Shown in pieces: positions 1 through 12,003 of a stretch of 40,000 nt of DNA. The position numbers and the translations under genes were made by a program. Every line of letters begins with the position of its first letter. Within the stretch, counting starts at the first letter, position 1. This stretch comes from Glandiceps talaboti (Eukaryota > Hemichordata > Enteropneusta > Spengelidae). The notes under the pieces are model-generated. The model was not told the DNA's origin. It did not search any database and saw only the letters and a program-made list of their open reading frames with translations. The stretch lies in contig NC_135556.1 of the NCBI RefSeq assembly GCF_964340395.1, positions 27,324,829 to 27,364,828 of the forward strand. The letters run 5' to 3'.

Positions 1-1808
1 AATATTATTGATGTAGTTTTTAGTTTTAATAATTTATTGGCATATTTCCTGTAGGCCACAAAAAGAAAACAATTGTTTCTAGTCAGGAAATGTTGTTTAA
101 AGTGATGATGCATTTTTGTTTACATTCTCAACAAATTTTACTCAATCTACTATTCATTGCAGTTACTGTTCTTTTTACTTTACTGCAAGTGTGTATTTGG
201 GGCAGATGTCAGGTTTGTTCATGATTAGTTCTGCAGTTGTTTTCACTGAAGTGGCAATTAATGTAGGAAGAGTTACTTTTGTGTATTTCCTTTCATCTGC
301 AGACTGAATTGGCTGGACAAACATGAAAAAAAATTGAGGGGTGGGGAGAGTATTTAAGTGATGCGCGCTGACCAGAAACAATTCTTTTTTCTTTTTGGGG
401 GTGGTGGGGGGCTTTAAACTCTTTCTACGGTGAGTGCTATGCCACACTGAACTTTCTATAAAGCTTCACTGGTTGGCCAGGAGATTGCTACAGAAAGGGG
501 CAAACAGCTATCAATGAGAAAAAAGAACTTATTGCATATGTTCGGTTGTATTCCATCAATTTGTCTGTAGGAACGAGAAGCTCAAAACTTTGCCCTTACG
601 GAAGGCATGGGGTTATATACTTCATGAGTATATACTAGTCAGTTGTATTCAGATTGCATACGTTATAAAACAGGCAAAGTTTTACCATCAACAACCACAC
701 TCATAATAGATTCATTCATGAAAAATGAAGTCCTTCCAAACTATTAAACTAGACTCAAATGTAGAAGCAAGCACGCACTTCAATGATCATGACCTAAACA
801 ACATGTCGAAACAGTGGGCTTGATATTCACAGCGCCCCCAGTGTTGTAATATTCATTTGGCAGACTTCGTTTATATTCGGAAGGAAAAATTAAAATGGCT
901 CACCATGCACTTTTAAACACGCACCATGTTACATGTAAACACACTTAAGATAGCGATTATACAAAAAAATGGGATTTAGTATCAAGTTTCAGTACTATGT
1001 GGGTTGGCTGCATATACAAGTGGGACGAATGAAATATCTTACCTCAAGTTCCAAAAAGATTTAAACGTAGATAAAATACTTGTAACTCTTGAAAAGAAAC
1101 TAAGAATGCTGGTTGGGTTGTGGTCTTAAATCCTAGTATCAAAATAATGTAAATACACTTCACTGATTATTGATGCAAACGAGCATACATTTCGAAGATA
1201 CTTGTGTCACTCAAGGGCGTCGACATTTCGGCCACTAATAACTCAGTAAACAACGTTTGAAAGTAACATGATTGTGGTTTTAACCATGTCTGTTTATTTT
1301 GTTACTTTTCAAAACCAATTATACGACACAGACGGGATTTTGAATTGGGTGGAAACGTTTTCATGACGTCCGGTGGTTATTAAACCTGACATTTGTGAAC
1401 AGAAGTATGAATGCAATAAGAATGTTCCAACTAAAATGAGTTTTATTTGACAGGATGAGTTAGTATGTTATCCCTTCCTTCGTATGCAAACTTCACACTT
1501 TCCTTCCTCGTTCATTTCGCCCCCTCTCCCGTTATTCCTTCCTTGTTTGTCTTCTCCACTTTCCTTTCCTCCTTGACCACATTCAACCCCACGTACTTCA
1601 TTTTTGTCCCCAGCCTCAACCCATCTTAGTACAGATGTCCTTAGATTACGCTACATGGAGACTCACATAAATTAAATTTAGTTTGTAACTGCTTGACCAT
1701 TTAAATCGGTTTTCGACGGAAACTCATACTTATTTATGTTTCTCACTGCACTTAAGAGTCCAAAATAGAATCGAGGTGTTACAAAAACACATGTAGAGAA
1801 AGTGTCGT
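1..1808. other. Intergenic, no gene seen
   Basis: AT-rich unique-looking sequence. A G-rich and pyrimidine-rich patch lies at 335-415. Short open frames at 116-447 show no recognisable domain. Confidence 0.5.
1255..1315. repeat. Imperfect inverted repeat
   Basis: GTTTGAAAGTAACA (1255-1268) pairs imperfectly with TGTTACTTTTCAAAAC (1300-1315) around an inner TGGTTTTAACCA palindrome. It could be a short MITE-like relic. Confidence 0.4.
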
Positions 1809-2397
1809 GTAGTCGCTTTGGGTGGGAAATATTGTATTGTAGTCGCTTTGGGTGGGAAATATTGTATTTGCAGTAGCTTTGGGTGGGAAATATTGTATTT
1901 GCAGTAGCTTTGGGTGGGAAATATTGTATTGTAGTCGCTTTGGGTGGGAAATATTGTATTTGCAGTAGCTTTGGGTGGGAAATATTGTATTTGTAGTTGC
2001 TTTGGGTGGGAAATATTGTATTTGTAGTCGCTTTGGGTGGGAAATATTGTATTTGCAGTAGCTTTGGGTGGGAAATATTGTATTTGCAGTCGCTTTGGGT
2101 GGGAAATATTGTATTTGCAGTAGCTTTGGGTGGGAAATATTGTATTTGCAGTAGCTTTGGGTGGGAAATATTGTATTGTAGTCGCTTTGGGTGGGAAATA
2201 TTGTATTTGCAGTAGCTTTGGGTGGGAAATATTGTATTTGTAGTCGCTTTGGGTGGGAAATATTGTATTTGTAGTCGCTTTGGGTGGGAAATATTGTATT
2301 TGTAGTCGCTTTGGGTGGGAAATATTGTATTTGTAGTAGCTTTGGGTGGGAAATATTGTATTTGTAGTCGCTTTGGGTGGGAAATATTGTATTTGTA
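1809..2397. repeat. 19-unit 31-bp minisatellite
   Basis: Nineteen copies of GGGTGGGAAATATTGTATT recur, with linkers of the GTAGTCGC or GCAGTAGC type. Most units are 31 bp and three are 30 bp. Units 3-6 and 11-14 carry the same series of linker variants, suggesting an eight-unit higher-order duplication. The minus strand is open through the whole array (1730-2431), which is expected when 93 bp (three units) make 31 codons without stops. Confidence 0.95.
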
Positions 2398-3189
2398 CTG
2401 CTGAAAGCAATGTGTCAGCTAAGTTAGACATAAAATAAATGTATTGTTACAGTAATTGAATGTGCACGTGATAGATTACACAAGTTGGTTGTAGTTGATG
2501 ATAGTGGTGCCTTGGTTATACAGATATAAGCACCCTGTAATCAACATAGTGTATACATTTGAAACCTCCAAAATTTAAACTAAAAGATTCGCTATCATAA
2601 ATGCCGCCCTATTGTGAGTACAATTATATTAATGTCCTGTAAATAGCTTATATCAACATGTTGCCAAAGTTTGGTTTGTGTCTATTTTAGTTAACGCTGA
2701 TTTTAGCTGAAAGCTTGCTTTCCACACTCGTAATCTAGAGGAATTCAGTAACTGGGCTCAGGCACAATATCACTGTGTGTGCAATAGCTTGCAATATAAT
2801 ACAGGGTGTGTTCTGTACTAAGCTCATCGTGACTAAGAAGTGGAAGGGTAAATGTCCCGGATATTTGCACAGCATCATCAAATGTACACATACATGTCTT
2901 GCAAACGGTATTGGAGATCCTGTAGGAACAACATCATAAAACTAACCAGGATTATCGCTGTACAGTACGCGTTCATTATTATTAGTCACTCTCTGCGTGA
3001 AAATGTAAACTATTTAAACCTTTTTAAGACCAGCGATTGAATCACGCACATGCAATACATTCAAGGAACCATTATTCGGTCCTGGTCCCAATGACATGAT
3101 CAGTCTGGCAGTGCAACTGAATTATCACTTCTATGTGACTGAATGGGGACACGGTTTTAAAAGAAATCAGTGGCAATAAATAAATAAAC
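2398..3189. other. Intergenic, nothing recognised
   Basis: No coding pattern, tRNA or clear repeat. The 62-codon frame at 2852 has no recognisable features. Confidence 0.5.
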
Positions 3190-4130
3190 ACTATAAAGTG
3201 CTTGTGATATGCAGGGAATAGCCAGATTTTGATAACTGACCCTAAAGGCCAGGGTCAAAAGTCAAGGTCTCAAAAGAAAGTTTAAATCTAATAATATAGG
3301 GATAGACATGTGAATGGAGTTTCCATATATTGGGGTTCTTTAGTTATGCGGTAAATTATTATTATGGCTACAAATATGGCCACCGTTCAGTTAAATGTTA
3401 TGTGAGCACCAAAGGAAAATATATATTTATCTTCCCTTATTCTGCATTACCGTTCGGAATTATTTTGAAAGAAATTTGCCACTCATAAATGTTACAGACT
3501 GTGTAATATGCAAGAAATAGCTTGATTTTGATAATTGACCCAGAAAGTCAAGGTCGAGGTCAAAGGTATTTTAATTAAAAGAAAGCTTGAATATGATTAT
3601 ATGGTATGGAGTTAGACACTTCAATGGAAATTTGTGAGTTACACGTTAATATGGCTGCCACTCAGTAAAATTGAAATGAGCACAAAAAATAAACCATGTG
3701 TATATTTTCTTCTCCTATATTACATGTGGACATGATTTTAAAAGAAATTGGCAACAAATAAATATTACAAGGTCTCTGTGATATTAAGAAATAGCTGAAT
3801 TTTGATAATTGACCCTGAAGGTGAAGACAAAGGTCAAATGTTAATTTCTTAAAAGTAAGCCTGTACTTGATAATCAAGTACGAGAGGTAGACATTTGAAT
3901 TCGGTCTCTATATATTGCAGTTCTTAAGATATGCTGTAAATATTGATTTTTAATGGGCCCCATTCGGTCAAATTTGCATATCTCGCAAAATAAAGAGACG
4001 TGCATATGTACCACATGATATTTCACTTTTGTGCCTGGTTTGAAAGAAATTGGTTATTGTATATCCATGAGAAATGACGTATTATGGCCGTACGGACTAA
4101 CGGAGGGCGTCAATTATACATTGAGTATAG
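3190..4130. repeat. Three-copy degenerate ~285-bp tandem repeat
   Basis: The segment AATAGC..GATTTTGATAA(C/T)TGACCC recurs at about 3210, 3508 and 3782. Each copy is followed by GGTCAA-rich sequence, an AAAAG(A/T)AAG segment and a GACA(T/C)(T/G)TGAATGG-like segment. Copies are strongly diverged, which suggests an old tandem transposon fragment or satellite. Confidence 0.75.
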
Positions 4131-6537
4131 TTTACATGATGAGGTGGTGAAGAGAATGCAAGTTTAAATATACATCGTTTGAAAATAGATTATGGACTAA
4201 TAATAATAGTAATAAGTCACCATGGAAAGTAAAATGATATATTTTGTGGTGATTTATGGTATGCTATTACGTTATTAAAAACGAAACAGTTATATTGTCA
4301 ATCTGAACATGCCCACATGTACACCTCATGTACCTGTAGACGATGACCCCGATACTCTTATGTTTTCAGGCGTAACCCACCGGAATAAACACAGACGTAC
4401 CGATATATACTAGTCCACTAAGACACACGTACACAGCAATAACATTCATAAGGATTTTATTCCGTATTCCCACGTCAATATCTGTCCAATATTTCCACTT
4501 AGTGGGTTTACTGTATGTAAAGATTTCCCCCAGAAAACAATCAGGGGTATAAGGTCATCATACAGTCAAAGCAGGAAGTTTTAAGTATTACAAATAAATG
4601 AATGCTCTGGTGCTAAATTTGCCTGGTTCAATTACACTCAGACTAAGTCGCACATATAGACAATTCAAATACCTCATAGGTATTTCATCTGAAACCACAC
4701 AGTCATAATAAAAAAAAGTCATTACTGAAAGAAAAACAACAACATCTTCTTAGGCCAAATTATTACTCGACTTAGATGCATCACTTGGAATATCGTATTC
4801 AATTCAAAATACATAAACGGGATAAAAATGGAGACGATCTTTATAGAGTATGATTGATTGAATTACTTGGAAGAATTGAAAAAGTTGTCTTAAAAGGTAC
4901 GGTCCAATTCTGATTAAGATTAAAATGAAGGAGTGACCCGGAAAATAGTTGTATCTGACAGGGGCGGTGTTTTTGGTGTGGAGGGGGGAGGATTATTTTG
5001 AGAGATATCACTTGAAGTGGGGAGGGGGTCATTTTGGAAAACAACAAGATAAGTGTGTTTGTCATTTTAGAGCTGTGAAATGACCCCTCAAAATAGTAGT
5101 ATTTCGTATGTAGTATTCAAGATTGGCTAGTTGTATATCTGGTTAGGGCCAGGGTTATTTTTCAGTTTAGTTCACTGTATATTACTCATTATATGTGCAT
5201 CTAATTGATGACTTCTTAAGATTATTTTGCTACAAATCCACACATTGATCAGCAAGCACAACATTGTTAGCTGATGTATGAACAACTGGCCTTTTGCGTT
5301 TTAAAAGATAACTTGCTCTACTTCTTGTTTGCATGTAATTGTAGATGCATTAATACGGTTTTGGTTACATCTGAATATGTTAATTGAAAAGTATGAACTA
5401 TTTGTAACGAACAAATCTTACAAAGAGTTGTATTTGATTCTGCACATATTTGATACATGTCATACTGTAGTGTATAATACCACTTGTAAACACACCATAG
5501 GTAGCCTTATTAAAAGATTTTACTTTCCTGTTAACTTTGCTAAATTTGGGAAGACCAAGTATCATGATAGGAGTTCTATTAATAGCATGTAAGGAGTCAT
5601 TCGCGAATATATTCTGTGTTCAGAGATAACCAGATAAATGATAACTGTTTAATAGATAAGACGTGCAAAGGAAACATGGTTGTTCATAAATCAATCTATG
5701 CCCTTGATTGACAATATTCAATTATAGTAACATCATTAGTGCAATAAGTCCCTCTATACGCTACATAGAAAATGATATGTCAAAAATATACATTGGGTGG
5801 GGTGGGGGTTATTTTGATTTTCGGTATTTGAACGGGGGGTGGGTCAGTTGGAGAAAATCAACGCTCAACTTCAAAACAATGCATCCAATCGTTTAAGAAT
5901 GACCGGCCCCTAAGATAACACTAATATGAGAACCTGAGATTGAATCTCAGGCCTTTAACTCACCACAACAGAAGTTCACCTGAATAGATAATTGGAAAGG
6001 TACATAAGTGCATGTTGTATTTAAATGATACGATAAGACTCAATCAATGGTAGAATACTGTTAAGTCCGTATTTGTAGCTATTAAGGGTGTTGTACTTAT
6101 CTTTCCTGTAACTGAAAAATCATCTTTATAATTTGGACTGAAATACGTATCTGGTCAGTAGTGATATGCAGTACCAAGACCTAATTACAACTGACTCTGA
6201 GTTCACCCGTACTTGAATAAGGCGTGCCCTAATCTCATATCAAACTTTAAAATTTATCTATACATTATTAATCTTCGTAGAATTAATTCTAATAAAATAT
6301 GTTCATTTCAATAAAACTTCCATACCTCTGTCAATGATTTAAATCATTTCTTTAGATATTCTTATATGCCAATCATTTGAAAACACCATTATTTTATGGT
6401 ACGTTTCTACAAAAGGTTCAAGGTGTGTAACTGGTTTAAAATGGTCATCTATGTATATTTTGCAATATCCAACGCATACAGTGACGAATGAAAATGATGA
6501 AATGTTTACAGCCTACGTAGGGCACTCCTGTTTGTAT
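4131..6537. other. Intergenic; G-rich repeat-like patches
   Basis: Two similar patches, with GGGGAGGGGGTCATTTTGG near 5018 and GGTGGGGGTTATTTTGATTT near 5799, may be ends of one old transposon around 4.95-5.9 kb. The frame at 5329-5592 (87 codons) between them matches nothing I recognise. Confidence 0.35.
5933..5951. repeat. 9-bp inverted repeat
   Basis: CCTGAGATT-G-AATCTCAGG, one-base centre. It might be a transposon remnant or chance. Confidence 0.6.
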
Positions 6538-6616
6538 AACATCATAGTATTATAGAACATCATAGTATTATAGAACATCATAGTATTATAGAACATTATA
6601 GTATTAAAGAACATTT
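6538..6616. repeat. 18-bp tandem repeat, four copies
   Basis: CATAGTATTATAGAACAT is repeated, with the last copy diverging (TATAGTATTAAAGAACAT). Confidence 0.9.
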
Positions 6617-6777
6617 TCATTTCAGTGGAAACATTTGGATTAATATTTTCTCGAACAAAAAATTTATCGAGACTGGATGAATACGTACGCGTAATGTTAA
6701 GTAAAATATCATATTCATTTCATTCTCTATTGGAATGCAATATTTCAAAAACACATTCAAGTGTGCTCCTTTGAGAG

Positions 6778-6940
<163 letters not shown>

Positions 6941-7194
6941 GGGGGGTTTAAGGTGGAGTTTGGGAGGAAGGAGGGGGGAGGAAAGGAGGGCTGGTTGTGG
7001 GAACAGACAGGTAAGGGAACACAGTGCCAGTGGTATAAAGTAAAATTGTTACAGTGATTACCTTGGCCTATCAGGGCAACCCAAAGGACTGTAAGCAGTC
7101 ACAACTATATTTTTTGAAGAAATGGGGATAAGTTTTATGAAATTAGTAAGTTTTATAGCAGTCAAACTAGTGTGTATGGTGAAGTTTCAATGGT

Positions 7195-7245
<51 letters not shown>

Positions 7246-7470
7246 GAGACAGAGCGAGAGAGAGACAGAGACACACACAGAGAGAGAGACAGAGACAGGG
7301 AGAGATAGATAGAGGGAGACAGAGAGAGACAGACAGACGACAGACAGACAGACAGACAGACAGAGACAGACAGATAAAGAGAGAGAGACAGAGAGAGAGA
7401 GAGACAGAGAGAGACAGAGAGAGACATAAACAGAGACAGAGAGATCTAGACAGACAGAGACAGAGATAAG
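7195..7470 (+). repeat. Imperfect (GA)n/(GACA)n microsatellite
   Basis: GA runs are mixed with CAGA and CAGACAGA blocks. The minus-strand Ser-Leu frames are artefacts. Confidence 0.95.
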
Positions 7471-7556
7471 GGCATACACAAATGTCTTGATGTTATTCAT
7501 TTTTTAATAGATCTGTAAAATTTGTGAAATGTCTTCAACTTGTCAAACTCCCCTCC

Positions 7557-8134
<578 letters not shown>

Positions 8135-8171
8135 TATTTAAAGGAGCAAACAAGCGTTCAACTTCCACTTT
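8135..8171 (+). promoter_or_regulatory. TATA box and initiator of the neuropeptide gene
   Basis: TATTTAAA lies at 8135-8142. An initiator match CCACTTT (consensus YYANWYY) lies at 8165-8171 with its A at 8167, which puts the TATA box at about -32, the usual metazoan spacing. The predicted 5' UTR of about 61 nt (8167-8227) has no upstream ATG. The cap site is inferred. Confidence 0.6.
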
Positions 8172-8227
8172 GTAATTTGCAACCAATCCTGACACAAGTT
8201 GTCAATTACCGCACAAGTGATTGAAAC

Positions 8228-8350
8228 ATGACGCGTATTAGTGCTCCCGTTGTGTTTGGTTTCCTCATCGTCTGTACTCTGGCGTATGGACTGGAAACGA
8301 ACAGTGAAGACAACATTGATTGGGGAAAAGTCCACACTCTACTGGCCAAG
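8228..8350 (+). CDS. Exon 1 of neuropeptide precursor: signal peptide
   Basis: This short exon encodes 41 residues beginning MTRISAPVVFGFLIVCTLAY. The start has a basic residue at position 3, then a hydrophobic core at about residues 7-19, and an Ala-Tyr-Gly cleavage context near residue 21. That is a typical secretory signal peptide. The ATG is the first possible start: an in-frame TGA lies at 8222-8224, no ATG lies between the predicted cap site and 8228, and there is an A at -3. The exon ends CTG GCC AAG at a good donor (AAG|GTGAGA, intron from 8351) in phase 0, matching the phase-0 acceptor at 27837. The mature N-terminus would be an acidic stretch (ETNSEDNID) running into a helix that continues across the junction. 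It is too short to appear in a simple ORF search. Joining to the distant exon is inferred from phase, strand, signal peptide and lack of any competing upstream exon. Intervening small exons cannot be excluded. Confidence 0.8.
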
Positions 8351-9159
8351 GTGAGATTTGTATTGCACTTATATTTTATGTTTTCAACAGTATAGAACGT
8401 AGCAACGAAAGTATGTATGTCACAGTGGTAAAGGAGGGCCAATTCATCATATCTAAAATACGGTAAACAGTGACTAGTCCGTACACATATAGGTGTGGAT
8501 CGGAATTTGGGGTGACACTAGCGGAAACAAATTTATTCTGTCAAATTTTAAACCTGTTTTGGCAACTTACATTTGAAATCAAGTGTAACTGTAGAAGCTT
8601 AATGTATACATATTCTTTGGGTGACACTTTTTACGATTCTTTATAAGTGGTGACGTTACTTTAATAATTTTGAATGTCAAAACTTACAATTTGCAACCAT
8701 ACTCTATATTGACACTTCGTAAGTTTTACAACCAACTCCCATGTACATTTTCACACACTCAAAGTTCCGAACCCTTGACCGCAACTAAATTTTTTCAGCA
8801 ATATACAAAAGGTAGTCGCATTCTGAAGTTAAAGCATATTTTTTTACTGAAAAGTTACGACAATGCGACAATTTCACGTAAAATATATTTTGGCGGCAAA
8901 TTTTCATGAACTATTATTCCGACTGTAAACAGCTAGCGAAAGACGCAATTTTAGCGCGCATTCTTAAATATATAAATACATTGTACAAAGCAGATTTGAG
9001 AAAACACCATGCACAGTCATGAGCAAACAAGAAGTCGTGCTCGAAAGTAGACTTGCAGTTCTAAAGTTGTTTGTATAAATTCTATCTGAAAGAAGTAAGG
9101 ATTGAAATACAAAAGAAGAAAACACTTTCTTTTCGCCTTCAATAAATGTTTAACCCTTA

Positions 9160-9167
9160 TGACGTCA
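9160..9167. promoter_or_regulatory. Consensus CRE (TGACGTCA) in the intron
   Basis: A full palindromic cAMP-response element sits 0.8 kb inside the first intron of the peptide gene. CREB/ATF sites are common in neuropeptide genes. Function here is inference. Confidence 0.4.
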
Positions 9168-9653
9168 ATTCCAATGACGAATTATTTTCCAATTATGACC
9201 GTTTTCTGATGATCGGATATTAGATAGTAGAACTGAGGCACAGTAGACGGTGATCAAAAGCTGCATTGTATGGATTATTGTTGTTCGTGTTTGCTTAATA
9301 CATCAAACAATTTGAAAGTACACGATTATATGTGAAAAGATGTAGAATGGATATTACTATGATCAAAAGAGAATGTTTGGACAATGTATCCTGTAATAAG
9401 ATACTATCTCATACAAACTTATGTCCATATAATCACATTGCAATTACGCGTTTTTATTGAGATATTAGTTAAACCAACCGATTTCAACAAAAGCTTGCCC
9501 AGTCGTAATTTTTACACTGTATTCTTTCCGTGTTATTTGTCGATCGAGGTCGTACAAATAACATGGCGACAAAGGCGACGTTCCATTCGAGGATATTTAC
9601 ATGTATATTCTAACCCACCTAATTTTGAAGCTTGCTTAACAAGTTATTTTTAA

Positions 9654-9739
9654 ATACAAACAAACAAACAGACAAACAGACAAACAAACAAACAAACAAA
9701 GAACAAACAAACAAACAAACAAACAAACAAACAAACAAC
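9654..9739 (+). repeat. (CAAA)n microsatellite
   Basis: CAAA units with two CAGA variants and one GAACAAA interruption. Confidence 0.95.
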
Positions 9740-10053
9740 ATTTTGACTTGTTTGTGCACAATTTTTCGTTGAAAAGAGTACAATTTGAATGACTATTTTC
9801 AAACTTCTAAGAATACACCAAACGCTTGGTTTATTTCCATGGTAGCATCCCCCGACGTTGACTAAACTACATTAAATCAACCGAGTAATCACGCCTCATA
9901 TCACTGGTGTGTATTTGCGGCGACAGAAAGTCCCGTAGGGGATGTGTCTGCAAGTCTATACGCCCACTGTAACGAGTATACTAAATGTCTAAAATATAAT
10001 TCAGTTTTTATCTACAACACTGCAGCATGACATCCTATAGCTGTTTTATTTTC

Positions 10054-10217
10054 TTTGCTCTGGCCAGAATGAATGTTAGTTATAGTAACGCTTAGACATC
10101 TTTGCTCTGGCCATAATGAATGTTAGTTATAGTAAAGCTTAGACATCTTTGCTCTGGCCAGAAGGAATGTTAGTTATAGTAAAGCTTAGACATCTTTGCT
10201 CTGGCCAGAAGGAATGT
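10054..10217. repeat. 47-bp tandem repeat, ~3.5 copies
   Basis: TTTGCTCTGGCCA recurs at 10054, 10101, 10148 and 10195 with exact 47-bp steps. Later copies are almost identical. Confidence 0.92.
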
Positions 10218-11642
10218 TACAGCTGAATCATCGAGGGGTCGCCGAACGACTGTGCGTATCATACACATTTTATGTTCCCCAAGACCGATTTAGTAAGATA
10301 AGAAACAGGCTTCCCATGACCACTCATTACAAATATAAACAACACCACACTTCTGCCGACAAGCAGGCACTGTATGTGCACACACATATCACCACAGGGA
10401 ACCATGCAAACCGACTGTCATATATTAGGATAAATTGAAGTACATGTATACACAATAAAAGAGACGCACTTCCACTCATCATCAATGAATATACGATGCA
10501 TTCGTGCTCATACTATCGATTGCATTGACCCGTCCCGTTTGAGGGAACTAGACACATCGTGATAACCAGATCTTCACAACATTGCATAAATTTCACCAGT
10601 GGGAACTGTAAGTGGGGTTTCAAAGATATCGGCACTGCGGGAAATCAAAACACTTCTCTGTGCCATAACAAAGCGTCATATTGATACTGTTTCAACTTCC
10701 ATGTTTTGAATGTCGCACTACGACAGTGATGAACACGTTAGACCGGTCGTCACTGTCAGTCAGTTACAGTATTAATGTCATTAACATTATCTACATAGCC
10801 AGGGGTAAAATATCCTTATCTAATTTAGTTGTAAGAAATGTCACCGGAACTACACTACATATAAATTGTACTTTAGCCTGATCATTAAAACAAATAGATT
10901 TATCATATTTTTGGCAATGTTTAGATCTAGATCTTGACAATTTTGACAAATCGGAGACAGGCATATGATGTGAGGATATAGTTGGTGGCCAGTGACTGTG
11001 GATCGCCGCCCTAAAAACTTGACCACGCTTGAGTGCATACATGTGTACAATCATTACTAATTTTCCTAGCTCTTTACATGTATAGATGTCCCCAGCAGGC
11101 TTTACGAAAAACTTGACTCTATTGCAAAAATACTGTATAATGTTGTTCGTCTATGTTTACATAAATTTTATAATTTGTAATTAACACACGGGGTCTATGC
11201 TTTAATAATTTAACAACGTTACACTTCCGATAGTTCGGTGGCAGTTGGAGACATACCTTGTACCTAGTGTAGTTGTCACTATGATTGGACGTGGTGGGAG
11301 GACAAAGCCTAGAATTCGATCGCTTTGATAACATAAAACATACAACTAAAATCGATGTCTTAAATTACACGTCTATGTATTTTTTTCGAATCAGATTTGT
11401 ATGAATAATGGTCTACTATCGTTTGTTTAATGACTATGTATGTACATTAATCATATGAGAAAACACAATAAAAAGGGGTTGAATAAAATTGTATATTAAA
11501 GCAGATATTCCCATGTGGTTTTGCTCTTGCAATCAAGGATAACAAGGCCCCAGCACACACAAGCACGTACACATACAGACGCATACACACTTACTGGCAA
11601 AATCTGCAATAAGTTGAAGTGACCAGTCATGGAAGAAGAAGA

Positions 11643-11753
11643 TACATACATACATACATACATACATACATACATACATACATACATACAAACATACATA
11701 CATACATACATACATACATACATACACATACAATGCATTCATTCATTCATTCA
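11643..11753 (+). repeat. (CATA)n with (ATTC)n
   Basis: About 21 CATA units with one CAAA variant, followed after a short gap by ATTCATTCATTCATTC. Confidence 0.95.
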
Positions 11754-11925
11754 ATGACATTCACACATAGGCAGACACTCATCACGATACAAGAATTGGA
11801 TGCTATATATTTAAATAAAAAATCTTAAAACATTGATCAAATAGAAAATGTCATCTACTTAAATGAAAAACGACTTCAGCTTCATTTTGTAGGGCTCGGC
11901 GGGGAATACTGACTTATACAAAATA

Positions 11926-12003
11926 TTCACCAACACAGCCTTGAATCCACGTTCATTTAAAAACATTCACCAACACAGCCTTGAATCCACGTTCATTTCA
12001 AAA
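11926..12003. repeat. 39-bp tandem duplication
   Basis: TTCACCAACACAGCCTTGAA starts at 11926 and 11965. The copies differ at one or two bases. Confidence 0.9.

Larger units (their letters stand above)
8351..11640. other. Intron sequence, mostly unique
   Basis: Apart from the CAAA array, the CRE and the 47-bp repeat listed separately, nothing coding or repeated was recognised. Short frames such as those at 8670, 9384 and 10196 lack domains. Confidence 0.45.

Noticed and set aside
1730-2431. 233-codon minus-strand open frame of repeated FPPKATT/FPTQS/ISHPK
   Set aside because: It is wholly created by the 31-bp minisatellite rotating through three frames. There is no signal peptide, domain or splice context.
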